From Azospirillum sp. TSH58 (GTDB lineage: Bacteria > Pseudomonadota > Alphaproteobacteria > Azospirillales > Azospirillaceae), in assembly GCF_003119115.1 (NCBI RefSeq), contig NZ_CP022364.1, positions 1,874,001 through 1,938,000 on the forward strand: 64,000 nt of DNA, given 5' to 3'. The translations under genes and the position numbers were made by a program. Position 1 is the first letter of the stretch, and each line of letters starts with the position of its first letter. The notes below the pieces were generated by a model. That model was not told the origin of the DNA, made no database searches, and worked only from the letters and a program-made list of their open reading frames with translations. Shown piece after piece: positions 40,606 through 52,319 of this stretch.

Positions 40606-40760
40606 GAAAAGGTCCTCGTTGCAGAAAATAAGACACCCGCCGTGGCGTCCCAGCGGACGCCCGGTCGGGGAGCGCGGAATATTGGAAAGGCACCGGCGCC
40701 AAAGCAAGCCGGGAGTTTGCTTTGCCTGTGCGATAAAGCGGTTGACGGCGCCGGCCCGGA

Positions 40761-42347
40761 TCAATCCTTCCCCGATCCCTCCGTCGAGGGCCGCCGGTCG
40801 CGGAACAGCGCCGCCGCCTCGTCGAGATAGCGCGACAGGTCGGCGGCGGCCTCCTCCGGCCCGGTTCGCCGCGACCCTTGGACGCGGGCCTCCGCGGCGG
40901 CGGCGGCCAAGGCGGCGGGATCGGCGGCCAGAGCGGCCAGCCGCTCGACGAAAGCGCCATAGTCGGGATGGGTGAAGCGCGGGCCGACGACGCTGGCGAC
41001 GTCGCCGCCGGGAAGCGACAGCGGCACCGCCCCGGCGGCCAGGGCCTCGGCGGCGCTGGCGCCCCCGCCGGTCCGCCGGGGATTCACATAGGCGTCGCAG
41101 ACCGCCAGCAGGGCGCCGATGTCCGACACATAGCCCAGGCAGCGCAGCCGCCCGGCGTGGCGCGCGGCGGCCAGCCGCCGGGGCAGTGTGTCAGCCTGCC
41201 CGGCGAAGACGGCGACAGCGCGCGGCACCCGGTCGAGCAGAGCCTCCAGCATGGCGAGGAAGGCGCCGTCCGCCTCCGCGTCCAGCCGGTTGCCGACGAC
41301 GGCGCAGACGAAGGCGCCCTCGTCGAGCCCGAAGGCGGCGCGCGCGGCGTCCGCCCGCGGCGCCGCACCGGCCAGCGAATGCAGGAAGCGGAAGGGCCGC
41401 CAGGACCGGGCCAGCGGCCCGTGAGCGGGGGCCGCGCCGCCGCCGAAATCCAGCACGATGTCGGCGAGCGACAGGGTGGCTCCGGTGGTGGTCGGGATGC
41501 ACAGGGTGGGGCGCGCCCCGGCCATCAGGTCGGCCACGACGCACGACCCGCCGAGCGACAGCACCGCGTCGGGGTCAAGGGCTGCGATGGCCTTCAGGAA
41601 CCAGGCGATCTTGCCGGGGCTGACGCAAGGCTCGACGGAGGACAGCATGCGAAAGGCGCGCCCATCCGCCTCGATTCTTTGATCTCCGGAGAAGGCGGGT
41701 TCCACCGACGCCGCGAAGGACGGCACGAACAGGCTGTGGACCTCCGCGGGCATGATGTTGGTGTTGAGGATCACCACCTCCCGCCCGCAGCGGTCCTCCA
41801 GGAGGGCGGCGTAGGACAGCAGGTCGCGCGACGGCTGGTGGCGCAGCGACAGGAACTGGTTGGTCACCAGCACGACCCGCCCGCTGTCCGCTCCCCCGGC
41901 CCGGCGGGCGGGCGGGACGATGGCCTGACGGCGGCGGATCTCGTCGAGGATGCGGCGGTAGAAGGGGAACTGCCGCTCCTCGAAAAAGCCGGGACGGCTC
42001 TCGGGGTTCATGCGCATCAGAAAGAGCTGGCGCCCGATGCCGGCGTGGATGTGCAGCAGTCCTTCCAGCCCGGATTGCGCGATGTTGCCCTCCACCGCGT
42101 CGAGCAGCTCGTCGTAATAGCGCAGGTCGCCCGAGACGGCGGCCATGACCGACAGCAGCAGGACGGTATCCGCTCCCCGCGACAGCCGGGGCAACTCGCG
42201 CGCCGCCCGCGCCCGCTCGGCCCTGGGCCGGTCGAGAAAGGCCGCGCAAAGGGTTTCGACGGCCTTCAGGTCCCGCCCGCTCGTCACAGGCCGGCGCAAC
42301 ACGGCGGCGAGGTCGGTGATGAGGGCGGTTGTGGGCGGTTGGGACAT
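40761..42347 (-). CDS. Glycosyltransferase-like (GT-B fold) protein
   Basis: A 528-aa protein. The N-terminal 150 residues are helical and not recognised. Residues about 150-510 resemble a GT-B glycosyltransferase: VVLVTNQFLSLRHQPSRD, then CAVVGNRLDAE, RLRCLGYVSDIGALLAVCDAYVNP, and GGGASAAEALAAGAVPL, the usual donor-binding end. Substrate unknown. Conserved with tetratricopeptide-linked glycosyltransferases only at fold level. Confidence 0.65.
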   Translation of the reverse strand: MSQPPTTALITDLAAVLRRPVTSGRDLKAVETLCAAFLDRPRAERARAARELPRLSRGADTVLLLSVMAAVSGDLRYYDELLDAVEGNIAQSGLEGLLHIHAGIGRQLFLMRMNPESRPGFFEERQFPFYRRILDEIRRRQAIVPPARRAGGADSGRVVLVTNQFLSLRHQPSRDLLSYAALLEDRCGREVVILNTNIMPAEVHSLFVPSFAASVEPAFSGDQRIEADGRAFRMLSSVEPCVSPGKIAWFLKAIAALDPDAVLSLGGSCVVADLMAGARPTLCIPTTTGATLSLADIVLDFGGGAAPAHGPLARSWRPFRFLHSLAGAAPRADAARAAFGLDEGAFVCAVVGNRLDAEADGAFLAMLEALLDRVPRAVAVFAGQADTLPRRLAAARHAGRLRCLGYVSDIGALLAVCDAYVNPRRTGGGASAAEALAAGAVPLSLPGGDVASVVGPRFTHPDYGAFVERLAALAADPAALAAAAAEARVQGSRRTGPEEAAADLSRYLDEAAALFRDRRPSTEGSGKD

Positions 42348-42430
42348 CGGCCTTGCTGGGAAAAGGGCGCGATGAAGTCATGCCACATATGGAAAGGCCC
42401 CGGAAGGCGTTACCTTCCAGGGCCTTAGAG

Positions 42431-42505
<75 letters not shown>

Positions 42506-42586
42506 GCCGACGTCGGTGCGTCGTGGGCGCGGAAATTAACCGGGGGGGCGGACCGGTGCAAGCGCTTTTTTGGGAGATGGATAAAA

Positions 42587-44527
42587 TTATCCTTTCTGGC
42601 GGATGACGTCCAAAAAGGGGTCGGCATAACGCTCCAGCTTGCGGGCGCCGACGCCGGGCAGGCGGGCGAAAGCGGCGCGGTCCATCGGGCGCGTCGCGAC
42701 CATCTCCAGAAGCGTGCTGTCGTGGAAGATCACGTAGGGCGGCACCCCCTGTGCGCGGGCCAGCTCGGTGCGGCAGTCCTTCAGCGCGTGCCACAGCGCG
42801 TCGTCGGCGGGCGACAGGGCGCCGCGCGCACCGGCCCGCGACACGCCCTCGCCGGACAGGCCGGCGGCCAAGCTGCTGGAGGAGGCGGAGCCGCCGCGGG
42901 AGACGTGGCGGCGCAGCGCGTCGTGGACGCCGCGGCGCTTCTCCACGACGGGGTCCTTGCGCAGCTTCACCGTCTGCTGGCCCTTGATGACCGGGATGCC
43001 GGCGTCGGTCAGGCGGAAGCCGCCGTAGCCCTCGAGGTCGACCGTCAGATAGCCGGCGGCGACGAGCTGGCGGTAGACCGACTGCCATTCCGCCTTCGAC
43101 AGCTCCTTGCCGCAGCCGAAGGTCTTCAGCGCGTCGTGGGCCTGCTGCGCCACCTTTTCCGTGGCGTTGCCCAGCAGCACGTCGATCAGGTGCCCGGCGC
43201 CGTAGCGCTGGCCGGTGCGGTAGACCGCCGACAGGGCCTTCTGCGCGGCGACGGTGCCGTCCCAGGTCTCCACCGGCTCCAGGCAGGTGTCGCAGTTGCC
43301 GCAGGGCGCCTCCAGCGTCTCGCCGAAATAGTTCAGCAGCACCTTGCGGCGGCAGGCGGAGGTCTCGCAGAAGCCGAGCAGCGCCTCCAGCTTGGAACGC
43401 TCGACGCGGCGGTGGGAATCGCCGGCCTCCGACTGCTCCAGCATCTGGCGCAGGCCGACCACGTCGGCCATGCCGTAGCTCATCCAGGCGTCGGCGGGCA
43501 GACCGTCGCGACCGGCGCGGCCGGTTTCCTGATAATAGGCTTCCAGGCTCTTGGGCGGGTCGAGGTGGCAGACGAAGCGCACGTTCGGCTTGTCGATGCC
43601 CATGCCGAAGGCCACCGTCGCCACCATGACGATGCCCTCGCCCTTGATGAACAGGTCCTGGTTCGCCTCGCGCACCTCCGGCGGCAGGCCGGCGTGGTAG
43701 GGCAGCGCCTCCCGCCCCTGCTGGTTCAGCCAGTTGGCGGTGTCCTCCACCTTCGCCCGCGACATGCAATAGATGATGCCGGCGTCCTCGGGGTGGTTCT
43801 CCCGCAGGAAGGCCAGCATCTGCTGGCGCTCGCTCTTCTTCGGGACGACGCGGTAGGTGATGTTGGGCCGGTCGAAGCTGGACAGGAAGACGCGGGCCTC
43901 GGTCAGCCCCAGCTTGTCCTTGATCTCCGCGCGGGTCTGCGCGTCCGCCGTGGCGGTCAGCGCGACGCGCGGCACGGTCGGGTGCCGCTCGTGCAGGATG
44001 GAGAGCTGGAGATATTCGGGCCGGAAGTCGTGGCCCCACTGGCTGACGCAATGCGCCTCGTCCAGCGCGAAGAGGGCGAGCCGGGTGCGGTCCAGCAGGT
44101 CGAGGAAGCGCGGGGTGACCAGACGCTCCGGCGCCACGTAGACGAGATCGATCTCGCCGCGGACCATGGCCCGCTCCACCTCGCGCGCCTCGGCGGCGTC
44201 GAGGGAGGAGTTGAGGAAGGCCGCCCGAACGCCCAGCTCGCGCAGCGCCGTCACCTGATCCCGCATCAGCGCGATCAGCGGCGAGACCACCACCGTCACG
44301 CCGTCGCGCACCAGCGCCGGCACCTGATAGCACAGCGACTTGCCGCCGCCCGTGGGCATGAGGACGAGCGCGTCGCCGCCACGGATGACGTGGGCGATGA
44401 TGTCGGCCTGCTGCCCGCGGAAGGCGGAATAGCCGAAGACCGACCGCAGCACCTCCAGGGCGGGGTTGCCGTCAGGGTCCTGGGCCGGCTCCGCCGGAGG
44501 GGCCTTGAAATTGAAGAGCGAGTCCAC
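42587..44527 (-). CDS. recQ: ATP-dependent DNA helicase RecQ
   Basis: 3'-to-5' DNA helicase of recombination and repair (646 aa). Motif 0 and Walker A are visible ([17 protein letters not shown]). The DEAH box is replaced by DEAHC ([20 protein letters not shown]), as in RecQ. The zinc site (CRRK...CGNCDTC), the RQC winged helix, and a C-terminal HRDC domain (about 555-645) follow. The start is GTG 44527. Confidence 0.96.
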   Translation of the reverse strand: MDSLFNFKAPPAEPAQDPDGNPALEVLRSVFGYSAFRGQQADIIAHVIRGGDALVLMPTGGGKSLCYQVPALVRDGVTVVVSPLIALMRDQVTALRELGVRAAFLNSSLDAAEAREVERAMVRGEIDLVYVAPERLVTPRFLDLLDRTRLALFALDEAHCVSQWGHDFRPEYLQLSILHERHPTVPRVALTATADAQTRAEIKDKLGLTEARVFLSSFDRPNITYRVVPKKSERQQMLAFLRENHPEDAGIIYCMSRAKVEDTANWLNQQGREALPYHAGLPPEVREANQDLFIKGEGIVMVATVAFGMGIDKPNVRFVCHLDPPKSLEAYYQETGRAGRDGLPADAWMSYGMADVVGLRQMLEQSEAGDSHRRVERSKLEALLGFCETSACRRKVLLNYFGETLEAPCGNCDTCLEPVETWDGTVAAQKALSAVYRTGQRYGAGHLIDVLLGNATEKVAQQAHDALKTFGCGKELSKAEWQSVYRQLVAAGYLTVDLEGYGGFRLTDAGIPVIKGQQTVKLRKDPVVEKRRGVHDALRRHVSRGGSASSSSLAAGLSGEGVSRAGARGALSPADDALWHALKDCRTELARAQGVPPYVIFHDSTLLEMVATRPMDRAAFARLPGVGARKLERYADPFLDVIRQKG

Positions 44528-44751
44528 GCCGATGCGGTTCAGATGCGGGTCCGTCTCTGGACGATTCAGAATCTGGTGGTCGGGTCAAAATCTGGTGGCC
44601 AGGATGCGATCCCGAACACGACGGCTATGATGTGGCACAGATCGCCCGATTCGTGAAGACGCAATCCGGAATGGGTATGGGGACAAGGGTGGCGCATCGC
44701 GCGATGCGGGAAAATCTGTGGAGCGAATGCATCCGATCGTGTGTAAGGTGA
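44528..44751. other. Non-coding spacer upstream of hairpin/mini-ORF element
   Basis: 224 bases with lower G+C than the surroundings. An AATCTGGTGG direct repeat occurs at about 44570 and 44590. A minus-strand open frame through it lacks a ribosome site and family features. It should carry promoters for recQ (minus) and for the element at 44752 (plus), but none could be placed. Confidence 0.4.
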
Positions 44752-44783
44752 AAACGGCGGGTGGAATCGGCCACCCGCCGTTT
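44752..44783 (+). promoter_or_regulatory. Perfect 13-bp hairpin before mini-ORF
   Basis: AAACGGCGGGTGG (44752-44764) is the exact reverse complement of CCACCCGCCGTTT (44771-44783), with loop AATCGG. It ends seven bases before the AGGAGA ribosome site of the mini-ORF at 44801. No T run follows, so it is more likely a leader structure or processing site than a terminator. Confidence 0.75.
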
Positions 44784-44800
44784 CAAAAGGAGAAAGAGGC

Positions 44801-44875
44801 ATGCCCAAAATGCCCTTTTTCCTGGTGCTCCAGTGGCGGCGATGGCGGATCGAAATCCGCATCACCGTGCGCTAA
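44801..44875 (+). CDS. 24-residue hydrophobic/basic mini-protein
   Basis: ATG 44801 has a very strong ribosome site (AAAGGAGAAAGAGGC). The peptide begins with a hydrophobic stretch (MPKMPFFLVLQW) and ends in a basic amphipathic segment (RRWRIEIRITVR). It sits between a perfect hairpin (44752-44783) and a second hairpin (44889-44917). It may be a leader peptide, a small membrane peptide or a type I toxin-like peptide. No known family. The signals make translation likely; the function is open. Confidence 0.5.
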   Translation: MPKMPFFLVLQWRRWRIEIRITVR

Positions 44876-44888
44876 GCACTAGGAGCGT

Positions 44889-44917
44889 GCCGGTGGGTGT
44901 TCACAGCACCTGCCGGC
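44889..44917 (+). terminator. Hairpin after mini-ORF
   Basis: GCCGGTGGGTG (44889-44899) pairs with CACCTGCCGGC (44907-44917), 9 of 11 pairs, seven-base loop. There is no T run on the plus strand. It lies between the mini-ORF and the convergent mutT gene, so it may end either transcript. Confidence 0.5.
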
Positions 44918-44967
44918 CACTCCCGACAAGGTAGCGCAATTCCTCGGCGTTGCAAATCCCCAACCGG

Positions 44968-45411
44968 CTACAACAGGTCGCGCAGCATCGCCACCAGCGG
45001 CACATCGGCGGGGGGCATGGGGTAGTCGCCCATGCGGTTCGGGTAGACCCAGGCGAGCTTTTGCCCCTCCCGTGCCGTCACGTCGCCTTCCCAGACGCGG
45101 CAGACGAACAGCGGCATCAGCAGGTGGAACGTTTCATAGCTGTGCGAGGCGAAGGTGAAGGGGGCGAGGCAACTCGCCGCCGTGTCGATGCCCAACTCCT
45201 CCTTCAGCTCGCGGACCAGGGCGGCCTCCGGGGTTTCGCCCGCGTCGACCTTGCCGCCGGGGAACTCCCAAAGCCCGGCCAGCGACTTGCCGGGTGGGCG
45301 CTGGGCCAGCAGGACGCGGCCGTCGGCGTCCACCAGGGCCACCGCGACGACCAGCAGGGTCGGCAGGGAACCGGGCGCCGGGGTGGAGGAGGGATCGAAG
45401 CAGGCCGGCAT
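44968..45411 (-). CDS. mutT: 8-oxo-dGTP diphosphatase (MutT-like Nudix)
   Basis: A 147-aa Nudix hydrolase with a full Nudix box, GGKVDAGETPEAALVRELKE then ELGI. The AQRPPGKSLAGLWEFPGGK stretch is typical of MutT, which removes oxidised dGTP. ATG 45411 overlaps the stop of the GNAT gene (TGATG). Last gene of the minus-strand set argJ-GNAT-mutT. Confidence 0.92.
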   Translation of the reverse strand: MPACFDPSSTPAPGSLPTLLVVAVALVDADGRVLLAQRPPGKSLAGLWEFPGGKVDAGETPEAALVRELKEELGIDTAASCLAPFTFASHSYETFHLLMPLFVCRVWEGDVTAREGQKLAWVYPNRMGDYPMPPADVPLVAMLRDLL

Positions 45412-45929
45412 CAGGCGGTCTCCCGGGTAAGGAACCGCCAGCGTCCGGCGGTCAGTTCGTAATGGTCGGCAACGCCCTGCGGCGTGAAGCCGACTTTCTC
45501 CAGCACGCGGCGGGAGCGGTGGTTCTCCGGGGCGATCCGCGCCCACAGGCGGGGCAGGCCCAGCGCGAAGGCGGCGGGGACGACGGCCCGCAGCATCTCC
45601 GCGCCATAGCCGGCCCCCTGGTGCGGCCGGCCCAGCCAGTAGCCGACCTCGCCGTCCGCCAGGATCACGCCGATGCCGCCGACCGGTTGCCCATCGTCCT
45701 TAAGGACCGCCAGCAGGTCGAGCGACGCGCGCTCCGCCCGGTTGCGGGCGGCCAGGGCGACCCAGGCGCGCCCGTCCTCCGGGCCGTAGGGATGGGGCAC
45801 GCGGGCGAGCCAGCGCGCCACCTCCCAGTCCCCGATCAGCGGCACGAAGCGCTCCACGTCCTCCGCGCGGAAGGGGCGGAGCGTCAGCCGCGCCGTGTCG
45901 AGGCGGTCGGGCAGGGGCGCGCCGGTCAT
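45411..45929 (-). CDS. GNAT-family N-acetyltransferase (RimJ/RimL-like)
   Basis: A 172-aa acetyltransferase. The start (LDTARLTLRPFRAEDVERF) and the acetyl-CoA site (GYWLGRPHQGAGYGAEM) match RimJ/RimL-type GNATs. ENHRSRRVLEKVGF is the usual late motif. The acceptor is unknown. It sits between argJ and mutT, a common alphaproteobacterial arrangement. Confidence 0.9.
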   Translation of the reverse strand: MTGAPLPDRLDTARLTLRPFRAEDVERFVPLIGDWEVARWLARVPHPYGPEDGRAWVALAARNRAERASLDLLAVLKDDGQPVGGIGVILADGEVGYWLGRPHQGAGYGAEMLRAVVPAAFALGLPRLWARIAPENHRSRRVLEKVGFTPQGVADHYELTAGRWRFLTRETA

Positions 45930-45945
45930 GGCGTCAAGGCCGGTC

Positions 45946-47184
45946 TCAGCTGCGGTAGGAGCCGTTGATGTCGATGTAGCCGTGGGTCAGGTCGCAGGTC
46001 CAGACGCGGGCCTTGCCGGTGCCGATGCCCAGGTCGATGTGCACGTCGATCTCCTGGCCCTTCATGTGGGCGGCGACCGGCGCCTCGTCGTAGCCCGGAA
46101 CCTCCATGCCCTCGGCGCAGATCAGCGTGCCGCCGATGGTGATCTTGATGAGGTCGCGGTCGGCCCGCTCGCCGGCCCGCCCGATGGCGGCGACGATGCG
46201 GCCCCAGTTGGCGTCCTCGCCGGCCAGCGCGGTCTTGACCAGCGGGGAATTGGCGACGGTGAGCGCGATGCGCTTGGCGGCGGCGTCGCTCTCGGCGCCG
46301 ACCAGCGTGATGGAGACGAACTTGGTCGCCCCCTCGCCGTCGCGCACGATCTGCAGCGCGAGGTCGAGCATCACCTCCTCCAGCGCCTTGCGGAAGTCGG
46401 CCAGCTCCGGCGCCTTGGCGTCGGTCACCGGAGCGTTGCCGGCCTTGCCGGTGGCGAACAGCAGCAGCGTGTCGCTGGTCGAGGTGTCGCCGTCCACGGT
46501 GATGGCGTTGAAGCTGCGCTCGGTGAACTCCGACAGCATGGACTGCAGCGCCGGGGCGGCGATGGCCGCGTCGGTGAAGAGGAAGCCCAGCATGGTCGCC
46601 ATGTCCGGGGCGATCATGCCGGAGCCCTTGGCGAAGCCGCTGATCGTCACCGTCGTCCCGCCGATGGCGACCTGACGGGTCGAGCCCTTGGCGAAGGTGT
46701 CGGTGGTCATGATGGCCCGCGCCCCGGCCTCCAGCGCCGCCGAGTCGGCCTTCAGCGCCGGGACCATGCCCGGCAGCACCTTGGCGATGGCGTCGGCGGC
46801 CAGCGGGATGCCGATCACGCCGGTGGAGGCGACATAGACCTCGTCGGTGGCGCAGCCGGCGATCGCGGCCGCGGCCTCGACCGTCGCCTTGACGGTGGCG
46901 TCGCCGGCCTTGCCGGTGAAGGCGTTGGCGTTGCCGGCGTTGACCACGACCGCGCGGGCCGAGCCGCGGGGCAGGCTGTCGCGGCACCAGATCACCGGGG
47001 CGGAGCAGGTCAGGGACTTGGTCAGCACGCCGGCCACCGTCGTGCCCTCGTCGAGCACGGCCAGCATCAGGTCGTCGCGGCCCTTGTATCGGATGCCGCT
47101 GTTGGCGGTGGCGATGCGCACGCCCGCCACGGGCGGGAGCGTCGGGAAGCCGGCGGGTGCCAAGGGGGAGACGGTCGTGGCCAT
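45946..47184 (-). CDS. argJ: Glutamate N-acetyltransferase/N-acetylglutamate synthase
   Basis: Bifunctional arginine-biosynthesis enzyme that transfers acetyl from N-acetylornithine to glutamate and can also use acetyl-CoA. The 412-aa precursor cleaves itself before the Thr of MATML in KGSGMIAPDMATMLGF (about residues 187-202), giving alpha and beta chains. TVDGDTSTSDT and the C-terminal GYIDINGSYRS are typical. Confidence 0.97.
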   Translation of the reverse strand: MATTVSPLAPAGFPTLPPVAGVRIATANSGIRYKGRDDLMLAVLDEGTTVAGVLTKSLTCSAPVIWCRDSLPRGSARAVVVNAGNANAFTGKAGDATVKATVEAAAAIAGCATDEVYVASTGVIGIPLAADAIAKVLPGMVPALKADSAALEAGARAIMTTDTFAKGSTRQVAIGGTTVTISGFAKGSGMIAPDMATMLGFLFTDAAIAAPALQSMLSEFTERSFNAITVDGDTSTSDTLLLFATGKAGNAPVTDAKAPELADFRKALEEVMLDLALQIVRDGEGATKFVSITLVGAESDAAAKRIALTVANSPLVKTALAGEDANWGRIVAAIGRAGERADRDLIKITIGGTLICAEGMEVPGYDEAPVAAHMKGQEIDVHIDLGIGTGKARVWTCDLTHGYIDINGSYRS

Positions 47185-47236
47185 GGGGACGGGCTCTTGG
47201 GGCTGGTGTGCGGGGGTGGGGGTGTTGGAGTGTGGG

Positions 47237-47332
47237 CGCTTGCCCCCTCCCTGACCCTCCCCCGCTGACGCAGGGGAGGGGATTGGCTCCCTCCCCTGCG
47301 TCAGCGGGGGAGGGCCGGGGTGGGGGCAAGCG
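47237..47332. repeat. Palindromic C/G-rich intergenic repeat, copy 3
   Basis: Inverted repeat between argJ and the PPIase gene. Outer arms are CGCTTGCCCCC and GGGGGCAAGCG. Inner arms are CCCTCCCCCGCTGACGCAGG and its near complement. Best-preserved of the three copies in the window. Confidence 0.88.
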
Positions 47333-47342
47333 TTGCCGGACC

Positions 47343-48287
47343 TCAGTTCTTCTTCGGCTCTTCCGCCTTCGGGGCATCCGTGGCCGGGGCCGGCTCTTCC
47401 TTCGGCATCGGCGAGCCGTCGAGCTGGAAGGTCTCGACCTTGGCGACCTTGCGCAGATCGTCGACGACGTTGGTCACGATGTCCTTGCTCAGCTGCTGCT
47501 CAAGCTGCGGCTTCACCTCGTCCAGGGTCGGCTGCGGCTGGGTGCGCTTGTCCTCGACCTTGATGATGTGCCAGCCGAACTGCGTCTTCACCGGCTCCTT
47601 GCTCACCTCGCCCTTCTTCATGGCGAAGGCGGCGTCGGCGAAGGGCTCGACCATCGTGTCCTTGGTGAAGTAGCCGAGATCGCCGCCCTGCTCGGCGGCC
47701 ACCGGGTCCTTCGACTTCTCCTTGGCCAGCTTGGCGAAGTCGCCGCCCTTCTTGAGCTGGGCGATGATCGCCTTGGCCTCGTCCTCCTTCTCGACGAGGA
47801 TGTGGCTGGCCTTGACCTCTTCCTGGGCCGGATTCTGCTTCAGGAAGGCCTGATAGGCCTCGTCCAGCTTGGCCGGGGTGATGCGCGACTGCACTTCCTT
47901 CTGGATGTAGGCGCGCTGCACCGCGCGCTCCTCGGCGCGCTTGATCTCGTCCTTGACCTCCGGGGTGCCGGCGAGGTTGGCCTTGTAGCCGGCCTCCGCC
48001 ACCAGCTTGGAATTGACGAGCTGTTCGATCACCGCCGGGTAGATCATCTCCAGCGGCATCTGCTGCACCTGCGGCGGAAGCTGGGCGACCATGCGCTGGA
48101 CGTCGGAGCGGTGGACCGCCTCGCCGTTGACGCGCGCCACCACCGGATCGGCGTCCGCCGGGGCGGGAGCGGCCGAGGCCGCGGGGGCGGCCGGAGCGGC
48201 GGGAGCCGGAGTCTGGGCGTGTGCGGCCAGCGCGAGGCCGCAGGCGGCCATCGACAGCAGGGCGGCGCGGAACACTCGATTCACCAT
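47343..48287 (-). CDS. Periplasmic parvulin-type peptidyl-prolyl isomerase
   Basis: A 314-aa PrsA/SurA-like foldase. A signal peptide ends near AAHAQ-TP, followed by an Ala/Pro linker and a helical chaperone part (about 45-150). The rotamase domain (about 155-250) has ASHILVEKEDEA, GGDLGYFTKD and QFGWHIIKVED. A Glu/Pro/Lys-rich tail ends the protein. It is divergent from secA, which suits a role in folding exported proteins. Confidence 0.93.
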   Translation of the reverse strand: MVNRVFRAALLSMAACGLALAAHAQTPAPAAPAAPAASAAPAPADADPVVARVNGEAVHRSDVQRMVAQLPPQVQQMPLEMIYPAVIEQLVNSKLVAEAGYKANLAGTPEVKDEIKRAEERAVQRAYIQKEVQSRITPAKLDEAYQAFLKQNPAQEEVKASHILVEKEDEAKAIIAQLKKGGDFAKLAKEKSKDPVAAEQGGDLGYFTKDTMVEPFADAAFAMKKGEVSKEPVKTQFGWHIIKVEDKRTQPQPTLDEVKPQLEQQLSKDIVTNVVDDLRKVAKVETFQLDGSPMPKEEPAPATDAPKAEEPKKN

Positions 48288-48659
48288 GGAGTCTTTTCCT
48301 TCCGGCGGATGTGTCTTGTCACGGTCAATGGCATGACAGGCAAGGGGGCATGACAGGCAAGGGTGTGACAGAACGTCTTATGATTGGCGGCGGCAGTTGA
48401 TTGGCGGCGGCTGTGCGGACGATCCGGCCCCGCGCCCGAATCCGCGGGGGATTAAGCATGGGTTCGCGGCGCGGGGCAAGCGGTCGTGATGCGCGGCCGT
48501 GACGCCTTGCTTCGGCCCCTTGCTTCAATCGTGTTCAAGGCGATATGGCGGCGGAACGGTGGTGCTTCCAGGGCGCGCCACACGCCGATCCACGCCCCAT
48601 GCAGGGCCGGCACCCCCGCGATGCACCCCTCAAAGGGCCGGGCAAAGGGGCGGGTCTCG
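48288..48659. other. Spacer between PPIase gene and secA promoter
   Basis: About 370 bases without a supportable gene. A 16-bp direct repeat (GCATGACAGGCAAGGG) lies at 48331-48363. Small open frames at 48486-48689 lack ribosome sites and family features. Promoter elements for the minus-strand PPIase gene should be here but were not identified. Confidence 0.5.
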
Positions 48660-48688
48660 TTGACAGAAACTTGCTTCGGGCCTATGTG
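48660..48688 (+). promoter_or_regulatory. Sigma-70 promoter for secA
   Basis: A consensus -35, TTGACA (48660-48665), and TATGTG (48683-48688) are separated by exactly 17 bases. Transcription would start near 48695, giving a leader of about 42 bases before the secA ATG. Confidence 0.75.
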
Positions 48689-48736
48689 AGACCGGTCAAA
48701 AAGCCGGCTTCACGACGTTCCACCCCCGAGGTTTTC

Positions 48737-51487
<2,751 letters not shown>

Positions 51488-51526
51488 GCGCCGCCGCGAA
51501 GAACGCCGCCGGGGATGTTCCGGGAG

Positions 51527-51559
51527 GGGCCGGGCCGCAAGGTCCGGCCCTTTCCTTTT
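51527..51559 (+). terminator. Rho-independent terminator after secA
   Basis: GGGCCGG (51527-51533) pairs with CCGGCCC (51544-51550), followed by TTTCCTTTT. It separates secA from mscL. Confidence 0.8.
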
Positions 51560-51619
51560 GCGCCCCCGGAAACTTCGGCTGGGCTTTAGCGTTCTAACGC
51601 GAAAAGCGGGAGCGCAGCC

Positions 51620-52066
51620 ATGTTGCAGGAATTCAAGACCTTCATCAGCCGCGGCAACGTCGTGGAGCTGGCGGTCGGCATCATCATCGGCGCGGCCTTC
51701 ACCGGCATCGTCAACTCGCTGGTCAGGGACGTGCTGATGCCGCCCATCGGCTGGGTCATGGGCGGGATCGATTTCTCCAACTACTTCCTGAACCTGTCCG
51801 GCGGCCATTACGAAAGCCTGTCCGCGGCGGAGGCGGCGGGGGCGGCGACCATCAACTACGGCCGCTTCATCAACGCGCTGATCAACTTCTTCATCGTGGC
51901 GGGGGCGCTGTTCCTCATCGTGCGGCAGGTCAACCGCCTGCATTTCCTCCAGGACTCCAAGCCGAAGGCGCCGCCCCGCCAGGAGGTTCTGCTGGAGGAG
52001 ATCCGCGATGCGCTGCGCGCACGGCAGGCAACCGCTTCCGGGGACACGACACGACCGGGGGCGTGA
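51620..52066 (+). CDS. mscL: Large-conductance mechanosensitive channel
   Basis: A 148-aa channel that releases solutes on hypo-osmotic shock. The hallmark N-terminus ([20 protein letters not shown]) forms the first pore helix, and a second helix ([15 protein letters not shown]) and a charged C-terminal helix follow. GGGAG precedes the ATG. Confidence 0.97.
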   Translation: MLQEFKTFISRGNVVELAVGIIIGAAFTGIVNSLVRDVLMPPIGWVMGGIDFSNYFLNLSGGHYESLSAAEAAGAATINYGRFINALINFFIVAGALFLIVRQVNRLHFLQDSKPKAPPRQEVLLEEIRDALRARQATASGDTTRPGA

Positions 52067-52076
52067 AAGAATCTTC

Positions 52077-52105
52077 TTGGATTGTGCAGCGCAACCCATT
52101 ATGTA
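52077..52105 (+). promoter_or_regulatory. Candidate promoter for the DEAD-box helicase
   Basis: TTGGAT (52077-52082) and TATGTA (52100-52105) are 17 bases apart. Transcription from near 52112 would give a leader of about 205 bases. Confidence 0.55.
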
Positions 52106-52319
52106 AGGCGTCTTGATCGCTGGAGGCTCGCGCGTCTCTTGAGCGAGACGCGCTTTGATATTTCGGGATGGCCTTCCTTGGGACCCGGCCACCCGTAGCT
52201 TCGGACAGACGCCTCTCCCTCTTCCGACCTCCTCCCGGCGAAAACGCCGGCGTTCCACCGCTCACCATCCTGGTGCGGCGGCCGTGCGCCGTCATGGTCC
52301 TGAGGAAAGGTTACCCTAC
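52106..52319 (+). promoter_or_regulatory. Long structured 5' leader of the helicase
   Basis: A 9-bp perfect hairpin, GCGCGTCTC (52130-52138) with GAGACGCGC (52145-52153), is followed by TTTGATATTTC and then a pyrimidine-rich stretch. A second GC-rich inverted segment lies near 52230-52250 (CCGGCGAAAACGCCGG). Long leaders are common on cold-induced helicase mRNAs. The first hairpin could instead terminate mscL. Confidence 0.5.

Noticed and set aside
44566..44865. 99-codon minus-strand ORF between recQ and mutT
   Set aside because: His/Pro/Arg-rich product without ribosome site or family features; it is antisense to the hairpin/mini-ORF element.
48486..48689. Small ORF upstream of secA
   Set aside because: No ribosome site, overlaps the secA promoter, and no SecM-like features.
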